DNA from: Bacteroidota bacterium
Lineage (GTDB): Bacteria > Bacteroidota > Bacteroidia > Palsa-948
Length of the DNA: 36,148 nt
Reading direction: 5' to 3'
NCBI GenBank assembly: GCA_016195025.1
Contig: JACQAL010000020.1
Span: 1-36,148 of the forward strand
Below the pieces are notes generated by a model. That model was not told the DNA's origin, did no database searches, and worked only from the letters and a program-made list of their open reading frames with translations. The position numbers and the translations under genes were made by a program. This document shows positions 8,601 through 14,775 of this stretch, one piece after another; the stretch's first letter is position 1, and every line of letters starts with the position of its first letter.

Positions 8601-11600
8601 GGTAACGGTATAAGTAGTATTTACAGTTGGACCAACAATGATGCTCGTAGTGGTTTGTCCCGAAGACCATAAATAAGAAGAAGCACCAGAGGCAGTAAGC
8701 GTTGCACTCGCGCCTTTACAAATAGTAGTGGATGGAGCAGCTGTAATAGTTGTGGTCGGCAAAGGATTTACCGTAATGATTTGCGTTTGGCTGCTGCTGC
8801 ATCCCAAACTTGTTCCCGTCACTGTATAAGTAGTGGTGGTAGTAGGCGCCACAGTTTTACCCGCAGTGGTTTGTCCTCCGGGAGCCCAACTATACGTGGT
8901 AGCGCCCGATGCAGTCATCGTTACACTTGTTCCGCTGCAAATAGTTGCGGAAGGATTTACCGCAACGCTCACGGAAGGAATGGCGTTCACCGTAATGTAA
9001 TTCAATTTTGTTTTTGTATTGCTTCCGCTCATGTTAGTAGCAGTAAGCGAAACAGAATAAGTGCCCGCAGTATTATAAGTAACTACAGGATTCTGTAAAG
9101 TAGAAGTTGCCGGTGTTCCTCCCTGAAAAACCCACGACCAGGAAGTAGGGCTGTTCGTGCTTGCATCCGTAAATGTAACATTGCTTCCCGCACAAATAGT
9201 TGTTGGGCTGCCATTAAAATCAGCAACAGGAACAGTGCATGAATTGGTGACGGTGATAGTTCCGGTTTTCACACAGCCATTACCATCGGTAACCGTGCAG
9301 GAATAATTTCCGGCAGCAAGACCTGTTGCCGTTTGTGTGTTTTGTCCTCCGGGATTCCATGAATAAGTATAAGGAACGCTTCCGGTGGGAGTAGCCGTTG
9401 CCGTTCCGTCATTTCCCGCGCATGTTTCGCTGGTCATGCTCATGGAAACAGAGAGCGAATTAACCGTAATTGATTTCGTGGAAGTGTTCGTGCATCCGCT
9501 TGCATTGGTTCCGGTAACTGTGTAAGTAGTATTTGTTGTCGGGCTCACCGTGATGCTTACAGTTGTTTGTCCTGTTGACCAACTATATGTGGAAGCACCC
9601 GATGCAGTAAGTGTGGCATTGCTTCCGCTGCAAATGGTGGCAGATGGAGTAACGCTGATGCTCACAGTTGGAAGCGCGTTCACTGTTACTGCTTTCGTTG
9701 CCGTGTTTGTACAGCCGAGTGCATTTGTTCCTGTAACAGTATAAGTAGTGTTGGAAGTCGGACTCACAGTAATTGCCGCAGTAGTTGCGCCCGTATTCCA
9801 ACTATATGTTGAAGCCCCCGATGCAGTAAGCGTGGTGCTGTTGCCTATGCAAATTGTTGCCGATGGGCTTGCTGCAATGCTCACGGCAGGAGAAGAAACA
9901 GTAATCAGCCGCGTAGCAGATGCAGTGCATCCAATCGCATTTGTTCCAATAACTGTATAGGTTGTATTAACTGTTGGGCTCACCGCAATGCTCGCAGTAG
10001 TTTGCCCTCCAGGTGACCAACTATAAGTGGATGCGCCCGATGCAGTAATTGTTGCGCTGTTTCCCAAACAAATGGTAGAAGAAGGGCTCACGCTGGTTGT
10101 TACCGTAGGAGTAGAAACAGTTATTGCCTGCGTGGCAATAGCAGTACATCCGCTCGCATTGGTTCCGGTAACCGTATACGTTGTATTGGAAGTGGGAGCA
10201 ACCGTAATGCTCGTTGTAGTTTGCCCCGATGACCATAAATAAGTGTTCGCTCCCGATGCGGTAAGAGTAACATTGTTTCCACTGCAAATAGTTGCAGATG
10301 GAGCCGTGGAAATTGAAACAGAAGGAAGAGCGTTTACAGTAATGTAACTCAATTTGGTTTTTGTATCGCTTCCGCTTGCGTTGGTTGCAGTGAGTGTGAC
10401 AAAATAAGTTCCCGCTGTGTTATAAGTTACAACCGGATTCTGCAAAGTTGATGTGGCAGGCGTTCCTCCATTGAAAGTCCAACTCCACGAAGTAGGTGCA
10501 TTGGTAGATTGGTCGGTGAAGGTTACATTCTGTCCAACGCAAATAGTTGTTGGATTGCCGATGAAATCTGCAACGGGCGGTGCAGCATTAAACACGCTGG
10601 AAGAAAATAACCCGCGCCCGTGAGTGGCAACAATTAATTCTTTATCCGAATTTCTCATCTGGAACATATCGCATCGCACATTGGCAAGCCCGGTATTATT
10701 CGGAACATAAGCAGGAGAAGCAGCAGTTACATCGGTGGTTGACCAAACGCCCACTTCAGTAGCGAGAAAAAGTTCTTTCAAATCATTTGGATTATAAATT
10801 GCCCAGCGCACCGGCATGTCAGGAAGATTTCCCGATTCATTTGTCCATGTGCTGCCTCCGTTAGTTGTTCTCCATACATGGCTCACTCCGTAGTTAGAAA
10901 AAGTAACAACCAAATCCAATTCCGATGCGCCAATCTCTACGCAGGATATTGTGCCGGATGGAAACGAGCCGCCTCCAATGCTTGTGGAGGTGGGAGAACC
11001 GCCTTGAGCATTGGTAACTTTGTATAATCTTCCGTTTTGTGTTCCCACAAATAACGTGGTTGTTCCTGCGGGAGCATAAGGCGAAACGCGGATGCATCCG
11101 GCAAGGGCTGACATTCCTGTAATGGTAATTTGTGTTTGCGAAGGCACGCCTCTTATTCCTGATGTGCGCTTGAGTTGAGTGGTGGAATAAGAAGAATAAA
11201 GAATTCCATTTGCATCATCGTAATCGGCAGGGTTAATAAAATCTCCGCTGCTCTGGTCGTTGATAATGTTTGAAAAACTTGCTCCACCGTTTGTAGAGCG
11301 GTAATAAACATTGTATACATACGCAGTAATCTGATAACTTGGGTTTGTCTGGTCAATGAAACAATAAGCGCCATCGCCACCGGTGGCTGAAGTGGTGGCA
11401 TTCATTCCCGCAGTGGTGAATTTCTGAGTGCCGTTATCCTGCGCTCCGGCAAGAAAATAATTTTGTGCGGCAGTGGGATGAATGGCGCAGGCGTAAAACT
11501 GAGTTACGTTATAGCCGGTATTCTTGTTGCTGAAAGCAGGAGTTCCCGCATTCACATTCGAAGAATAATAAAAGCCACCGTCATTTCCGAAAACAGCAGT

Positions 11601-12947
11601 GGAAGAAGAACCGGGAGAATAAACAATGGCGTGCTGGTCGGCATGAACATTCGGGCGCGCACATCCGCCCCACCAACTGGTAATCTGAGTCCATGAACTT
11701 CCGGCATTGGTTGTTTTCATAATATCCACGCCTCCGGCTAAAACATTATTTTCATTGTTCGGGTCAACCGCCAGAATTAAATCATACCATGCCTGCGTGC
11801 GTGTCATGTCTGTAGAAGGGCTGACGCAACTCTGGTCATACCACGAAGGCAGCGTAACGGCTGACCATGTGGTTCCTTTGTTGGTAGTGGTGTAAATATT
11901 CAGCAGCGTATAATTGGTATTGCATACCATTGCATAAACGCGGTTGGCATTGCTGGGAGCGCAGGCAAGTTCAATGTTGTAAAAACCGGATGTAGGAAAT
12001 CCGTTTCCGCCTGTATTTAATTTTGTCCATGAGCCAGCGGCACCCGTAGCGGAGGAATAAACTCCATCGGTGGTAAAAATTCCCATGGAAGCGAAAATAG
12101 TTCCATCGGCTGCTATTTCCAAATCGGCAGCGCGGTTGGTAGAAGCGCCTGTTCCGCTTCCGAGCACTTTTGTCCAGGTGGTTCCTCCATCGGTGGAACG
12201 GTAAACACCATTAGTGCGTGTGGCAGCAAAAACATTTCCGTTAGAAGCCACCACAATTTTCTGAACATAATAAAAATTGGAATTGTTGGTGGAAGCAAGT
12301 TGATTCCAGGTGGCTCCTCCATCGGTGGTTTTCCAGATTCCTGCTCCCTGAATGGCATCAATGTTAAACCATCCTTCGCCTGTGCCTACGTAAAAATTAT
12401 TGGTGTTGGACGGGTCATAGGCAATGCTGGCAACCGCCAGGTTCGCCCAGAAATCATTCACGCTTGTCCAAACGGGAGATGCCACCGTAATGTCGTTTGT
12501 AAACCACAGCCCGCCTCCTACTCCTCCTGCCCACATTTTTTTATTTGTAACATCGTTGGGGTCGAACATGATGGCGCGGGTTCTTCCTCCCACGTTGCTC
12601 GGTCCGCGTTCGGTCCACGAAGCGGTGGTCATGGGAGTTATTTTCTTCTGCGCTTTGTATTGGTTAATCAAATTATACACATTTGCCAAACGCTCGCGCG
12701 GCACATAACCGAGCGCAGGGTCTTTGGTGCGTGCGATGTCCTGCGCAATGGCAAGGTCGGGGCGGTCGGGATTTAATTCCCCGGCATCGGCATCAAAGTT
12801 TTCAGAAGCAATTTCTTTTGCTTCGTTCAAAATTATTTTTCCGCTATGGGAGAAAATAAAAAAGCCGCCAACAAGTGAAAGGGCGGCTGCACCAAGGGTG
12901 AATTTGCTTGTGGTGGCGATAAGAAATTTTGTAAAGATTTTTTTCAT
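5676..12947 (-). CDS. Giant T9SS adhesin: propeller, PKD and 17 Ig-like modules
   Basis: The 2423-residue protein should be secreted by Sec and T9SS and displayed or released. An N-terminal hydrophobic segment (residues about 14-33) is followed by a propeller region to about residue 785. That region has repeated BNR/sortilin-type motifs such as WKTTDGGATWNQL, YRSTDGGTTWTKV and WRTTNGGSTWTNE. Then come PKD domain 1 (about 790-871), Ig-like modules 1-4 (872-1162), one SprB-like module (starts ETCAGNDGTATATPTG), PKD domain 2, and Ig-like modules 5-17 (1321-2259). Each module is 70-73 residues with one Cys in TIC or TVC and one near the end (usually GC), probably a disulfide pair. A further Gly-rich domain and the sorting domain (VYPNPNSG, then GIYFLRIKTAHG) end the protein. 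Adhesion is inferred from architecture; the ligand is unknown. Confidence 0.93.
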   Translation of the reverse strand: MKKIFTKFLIATTSKFTLGAAALSLVGGFFIFSHSGKIILNEAKEIASENFDADAGELNPDRPDLAIAQDIARTKDPALGYVPRERLANVYNLINQYKAQKKITPMTTASWTERGPSNVGGRTRAIMFDPNDVTNKKMWAGGVGGGLWFTNDITVASPVWTSVNDFWANLAVASIAYDPSNTNNFYVGTGEGWFNIDAIQGAGIWKTTDGGATWNQLASTNNSNFYYVQKIVVASNGNVFAATRTNGVYRSTDGGTTWTKVLGSGTGASTNRAADLEIAADGTIFASMGIFTTDGVYSSATGAAGSWTKLNTGGNGFPTSGFYNIELACAPSNANRVYAMVCNTNYTLLNIYTTTNKGTTWSAVTLPSWYDQSCVSPSTDMTRTQAWYDLILAVDPNNENNVLAGGVDIMKTTNAGSSWTQITSWWGGCARPNVHADQHAIVYSPGSSSTAVFGNDGGFYYSSNVNAGTPAFSNKNTGYNVTQFYACAIHPTAAQNYFLAGAQDNGTQKFTTAGMNATTSATGGDGAYCFIDQTNPSYQITAYVYNVYYRSTNGGASFSNIINDQSSGDFINPADYDDANGILYSSYSTTQLKRTSGIRGVPSQTQITITGMSALAGCIRVSPYAPAGTTTLFVGTQNGRLYKVTNAQGGSPTSTSIGGGSFPSGTISCVEIGASELDLVVTFSNYGVSHVWRTTNGGSTWTNESGNLPDMPVRWAIYNPNDLKELFLATEVGVWSTTDVTAASPAYVPNNTGLANVRCDMFQMRNSDKELIVATHGRGLFSSSVFNAAPPVADFIGNPTTICVGQNVTFTDQSTNAPTSWSWTFNGGTPATSTLQNPVVTYNTAGTYFVTLTATNASGSDTKTKLSYITVNALPSVSISTAPSATICSGNNVTLTASGANTYLWSSGQTTTSITVAPTSNTTYTVTGTNASGCTAIATQAITVSTPTVTTSVSPSSTICLGNSATITASGASTYSWSPGGQTTASIAVSPTVNTTYTVIGTNAIGCTASATRLITVSSPAVSIAASPSATICIGNSTTLTASGASTYSWNTGATTAAITVSPTSNTTYTVTGTNALGCTNTATKAVTVNALPTVSISVTPSATICSGSNATLTASGASTYSWSTGQTTVSITVSPTTNTTYTVTGTNASGCTNTSTKSITVNSLSVSMSMTSETCAGNDGTATATPTGSVPYTYSWNPGGQNTQTATGLAAGNYSCTVTDGNGCVKTGTITVTNSCTVPVADFNGSPTTICAGSNVTFTDASTNSPTSWSWVFQGGTPATSTLQNPVVTYNTAGTYSVSLTATNMSGSNTKTKLNYITVNAIPSVSVAVNPSATICSGTSVTMTASGATTYSWAPGGQTTAGKTVAPTTTTTYTVTGTSLGCSSSQTQIITVNPLPTTTITAAPSTTICKGASATLTASGASSYLWSSGQTTTSIIVGPTVNTTYTVTGTGANGCTKTATKAITVTSPTVTISTSPSATICNGTSATLTASGASTYAWSTGQTGASIAVSPTANTTYSVTGTSAGGCTSTTSQLITISSATVTISTSPSATVCSGDAITLTASGASVYSWSPGGQTTSTITDVVPSTTTYSVFGTNGNGCTNSATQVITVNPAPSPTITVTPSATICSGSSVTLTASGASTYSWSPGGQTTANITVNPTTNTTYTLTASNGCATTTTQAIMVNALPTTTITASPSATICIGSSATLTASGANTYVWNGGQTTTSITVSPTVNTTYTVIGTNASGCTKSSTKTLVVSNPNVTISVSPSATICNGSNVTLTASGGSTYSWNTGATTASIVTSPTSNTTYTVTGTNAIGCSKTATRTITVSSVTVNISASPSSTVCIGDAITLTASGASTYSWSGGQTTASITDVVSATTTYTVTGTSATGCTKTSMQTISVTTAPSTTITVTPSATICSGSSVTLAASGAMTYSWSPGGQTTSSVTASPTTSTTYTLTGSNGCASTNTQAITVNPLPSTVITVSPSSTICSGGSVTLTASGANTYLWSSGQTTSSITVSPASNTTYTVTGTSASGCSAKATQLITVSTLNVTVSASPSATICSGTTITLTASGAASYSWSTGATTASIVDSPTANTTYTVTGTNSSGCTKTTTKAVVVSSPTVNVSVSPSTTICTGGTITLTASGVSTYSWSGGQTTASISDAPSSTTVYSVTGTSAIGCTQSASATVTVVSPPVVVIMAGDTTICSGTADTLTASGASTYSWSTGQTTASIVVAPTASTTYTVTGTQFCASTATQAINVNPLPSVSLSLNPDTVCISVGPYALTGGMPSGGTYSGTGVSAGNFDPSSAGGGLHTITYTFTDSLGCSNSDSMQIYVDLCTGVQTLFTLEGITVYPNPNSGIFTIQSKEANGEVTITNVLGEKVYSSLEQLNNLTVNISARADGIYFLRIKTAHGTGTMKIILSR
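6381..7247 (-). repeat. Adhesin super-repeat 3 (modules 13-16)
   Basis: This is the third four-module unit, 867 bp (289 residues), with modules of 72, 73, 72 and 72 residues. Modules 13, 14, 15 and 16 are most like modules 9, 10, 11 and 12 respectively. Module 17 (6171-6380, 70 residues) begins a fourth unit and is the same type as 5, 9 and 13. Confidence 0.8.
7248..8114 (-). repeat. Adhesin super-repeat 2 (modules 9-12)
   Basis: This is the second four-module unit, 867 bp (289 residues), with modules of 72, 73, 72 and 72 residues. Type A starts NPAPSP and ends TLTASNGC. Type B starts NALPTTTIT. Type C starts SNPNVTIS. Type D has VCIGDAITLTASG. Confidence 0.8.
8115..8987 (-). repeat. Adhesin super-repeat 1 (modules 5-8)
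   Basis: This is the first four-module unit, 873 bp (291 residues), with modules of 73, 73, 72 and 73 residues. Its fourth module has VCSGDAITLTASG and SITDVV-like features shared with module 12. It directly follows PKD domain 2. Confidence 0.8.
9462..10334 (-). repeat. Adhesin Ig-like modules 1-4
   Basis: Four Ig-like modules of 73, 73, 72 and 73 residues (873 bp) follow PKD domain 1. They are the same fold type as modules 5-17 but do not follow the later A-B-C-D order as clearly. The two PKD domains before modules 1 and 5 are themselves near-copies, sharing GGTPATSTLQNPVVTYNTAG. Confidence 0.75.
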
Positions 12948-13138
12948 AGAGGTATTAATAAAAACAATTCAACCCCTTTACTACGGAAAGGCGGGTAAAA
13001 GGTTACGCTGAAAAGCGGCTTATCCGCATAGAGTTATTAACGGCTGTTAGCAGCAGTTTAAAGAAGAAACAGGAAGAAGATTCCTATATAATCTTGCCTT
13101 GGTTTATGAAATCCATGCATTCTTAGTATAAAACTAAA

Positions 13139-13306
13139 AACTGGTTGAATTCAATAAGGAAGAGATTGAATTTAATTGCCGTTTGTTTGGTTCCAAACAA
13201 ACGCAGATTGGAGTCAATCTACCACAGATTGGAACCAAACAAACGCAGGTTGGATACAATCTAACGCAGATTGAAGTAAATTTATTGTCTGTTGGAGTCA
13301 ACAAAC
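13139..13306. repeat. Tandem array of about eight 21-bp units
   Basis: Units start at 13139, 13160, 13181, 13202, 13223, 13244, 13265 and 13286. The better-conserved units follow the pattern CGCAGATTGGAGTCAATCTA. The outer units are more diverged. One unit also contains the perfect inverted repeat TTTGTTTGG-TT-CCAAACAAA at 13182-13201. The period is exactly 21 bases with no spacers. Confidence 0.8.
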
Positions 13307-13340
13307 TGCCCTTGTTCAATTATATAAGGGGCGTTGTAAA

Positions 13341-13371
13341 TAAAAGAGGGGATTTAAAATCCCCTCTTTTA
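13341..13371. terminator. Perfect odd-length palindrome, likely terminator of the small lipoprotein gene
   Basis: TAAAAGAGGGGATTT and its exact complement flank one central A (15+1+15). It sits 18 bases past the stop of the lipoprotein gene at 13389-13718 and has A/T tracts on both sides. Its core GGGATTTAAAATCCC recurs exactly inside the kinase gene at 16963-16977. Confidence 0.8.
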
Positions 13372-13388
13372 TTTTTTCTGCAAAGCGA

Positions 13389-13718
13389 TTATCCTCTTTT
13401 TTTCAGTTCTTTCTTAACTTCTTCTTTTTTCTTCTCCATGGTGGGTTTTGGCTTAGCTTTTCCTTTGTCTTTTGCAGCGGCTTCGGCAGCGGCAATAGAA
13501 TCGGCTTTTGCTTTTTCTTTCATTGCCATTTCAGAGGCAGCAACAGAATCGGCTTTCGCTTTTTCTTTTGCAGCAGCAGCGGCAGCAGCCATTGAATCAG
13601 CCATGTGGATTGAATCCTGCTTGTGCTTTTCTTTTGCTTCGAGTTCGGCTTTGCTTGGTCCGCATGCGTAGAATGCAATCATTCCGCCTGCGAGAACGAG
13701 AGTGAGTAGTTTTTTCAT
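13389..13718 (-). CDS. Small Ala/Lys-rich repeat lipoprotein
   Basis: This is a 109-residue predicted lipoprotein. It has a signal sequence MKKLLTLVLAGGMIAFYAC with the lipid-accepting Cys at residue 19. After the Cys the protein is low complexity, with about three 16-residue repeats of the form ADSxAA followed by Ala-rich sequence and KEKAKA, then a Lys/Glu tail ending KKELKKRG. The pattern suggests a charged helical or coiled segment anchored to a membrane. I do not recognise a named family, and function is unknown. It has its own promoter (13756-13784) and terminator (13341-13371), so it is probably transcribed alone. Confidence 0.8.
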   Translation of the reverse strand: MKKLLTLVLAGGMIAFYACGPSKAELEAKEKHKQDSIHMADSMAAAAAAAKEKAKADSVAASEMAMKEKAKADSIAAAEAAAKDKGKAKPKPTMEKKKEEVKKELKKRG

Positions 13719-13755
13719 AGGTACAATTAATTGTTTTGTTTTTGGTTAACCGCTG

Positions 13756-13784
13756 CAAATGTATATTTATTTTAATATACACAA
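13756..13784 (-). promoter_or_regulatory. Bacteroidota-type promoter for the small lipoprotein gene
   Basis: On the minus strand, TTG at 13784-13782 and TACATTTG at 13763-13756 are separated by 18 bases, matching the Bacteroidota -33/-7 arrangement. It lies 38 bases before the ATG at 13718. Confidence 0.6.
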
Positions 13785-13858
13785 CTATTTTTTTAAAAAT
13801 TTCTTTTAGCTGCTTCACCGGCAAGAATCCTATCTGAACAGGTGTTAATATTTATTAA

Positions 13859-13887
13859 TTGCCTTTTCAAAAAAAGTTTTAGTTTTG
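13859..13887 (+). promoter_or_regulatory. Bacteroidota-type promoter for the Ig-like lipoprotein gene
   Basis: TTG at 13859-13861 and TAGTTTTG at 13880-13887 are separated by 18 bases, the same spacing as the divergent promoter at 13756-13784. The ATG follows 66 bases downstream. Confidence 0.6.
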
Positions 13888-13953
13888 CCGCTCATTCTTA
13901 CTAATTGTATTAACTAAAATAACAATTTCTAACCCTAACTTAAAACAATTAAA

Positions 13954-14682
13954 ATGAAAAAACAATTTATTCTCGGTGCTGCCGTACTGCTTGCAGCAGG
14001 AACAATTTGGATGAGCAGTTGCAAAAAAGAAGATACTACTCCTCCTACCGTTTCTATAAAAGGAAGCGACAACATGACTCTTTCTCTTAACGCGGCTCTT
14101 CCTGCAGACCCGGGAGCAACTGCCAATGATGATAAGGACGGAGATATTTCTGCAAAGGTTTCTTCTGATTGGAGCACTGCAATAAAAAAAGATTTAGCCG
14201 GCACTTATAAAGTAACTTATACGGCTTCTGATGCTGCCGGAAATACCGGGACAGTAACCAGAACTGTATATGTTGCTAATGATGCAGCAGCATGGGCGGG
14301 AACTTATTCTAAAACAAATATTCTTGACTCGGTTTTTGCCGATGCACTTCATACCAGTTTTGTTCAAATTTATTCATGGTCAGGAAATGTAGTTGTTACT
14401 GCAAGCACTACTACTAACAACAAATTAATCTTTGACAGATTCAGCGATTACTCCAATTACTCTTCTTCTCAAATGATTTACGGTACCGTTTCGGGAACAA
14501 GCATTACTGTTCCATCACAAACTGCAAATGGAATAGGGCCTGCTCCCGGCAGCGACCATACTTTTCAGGGAAGCGGCAGTAACGTAGATAATGCTGTCGG
14601 TAATTATAAATTCAAAATAAATTCTTCTGATTTAGATATTGCTTCCAGCACTACTGCTTATGATGCTGTTCATTTTAAATAA
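13954..14682 (+). CDS. Lipoprotein with DUF5011-like Ig domain
   Basis: This is a 242-residue predicted outer-membrane or surface lipoprotein. The signal sequence ends MSSCKKED, with Cys23 as the likely lipidated residue. Residues about 29-108 look like a DUF5011/HYR-type Ig domain: PPTVSIKGSDNMTLSLN, ATANDDKDGDISAKV, then GTYKVTYTASDAAGNTGTVT. The C-terminal half is Ser/Thr-rich and predicted beta by its alternation, without a motif I recognise. It has a clear promoter upstream and a terminator downstream, so it is probably a single-gene unit. In related lipoproteins such domains are structural or binding modules; the ligand here is unknown. Confidence 0.88.
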   Translation: MKKQFILGAAVLLAAGTIWMSSCKKEDTTPPTVSIKGSDNMTLSLNAALPADPGATANDDKDGDISAKVSSDWSTAIKKDLAGTYKVTYTASDAAGNTGTVTRTVYVANDAAAWAGTYSKTNILDSVFADALHTSFVQIYSWSGNVVVTASTTTNNKLIFDRFSDYSNYSSSQMIYGTVSGTSITVPSQTANGIGPAPGSDHTFQGSGSNVDNAVGNYKFKINSSDLDIASSTTAYDAVHFK

Positions 14683-14703
14683 TAGTATATCCTGATTTTT
14701 TAA

Positions 14704-14728
14704 AACCCTCTCCACACCGGAGGGGGTT
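14704..14728 (+). terminator. Rho-independent terminator after the Ig-like lipoprotein gene
   Basis: AACCCTCTCC and GGAGGGGGTT pair at 9 of 10 positions around a 5-base loop, followed by a T tract. It lies 21 bases after the stop codon. Confidence 0.85.
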
Positions 14729-14738
14729 TTTTATTTTA

Positions 14739-14766
14739 TTGCGCCTGAATCAAGTTTGTATCTTTA
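14739..14766 (+). promoter_or_regulatory. Possible promoter of the phosphoglycerol transferase operon
   Basis: TTG at 14739-14741 and TATCTTTA at 14759-14766 (7 of 8 bases of TAnnTTTG) are 17 bases apart. The -7 motif ends only nine bases before the ATG, so the message would be leaderless or nearly so. Confidence 0.4.
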
Positions 14767-14775
14767 TTTCCTGAT

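Larger units (their letters stand above)
12948..13388. other. Intergenic region of 441 bases, no gene recognised
   Basis: The region holds no convincing gene. It contains the 21-bp tandem array (13139-13306) and the hairpin at 13341-13371. Open frames across the array exist on both strands but start only with TTG and give repetitive translations without an obvious start signal. I saw no clear TAnnTTTG promoter for the adhesin. Confidence 0.6.

Noticed and set aside
6037-10287. Many alternative frames inside the adhesin
   Set aside because: They recur with the Ig module repeat and are shadows of it.
13134-13319. Minus-strand frame of 61 codons within the 21-bp array
   Set aside because: It has a TTG start, no promoter or start signal, and a repetitive translation that simply reflects the DNA repeat.
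13183-13671. Plus-strand frame of 162 codons through the 21-bp array
   Set aside because: It starts with TTG, reads through the perfect hairpin and then runs antisense to the lipoprotein gene, giving a low-complexity hydrophobic translation.
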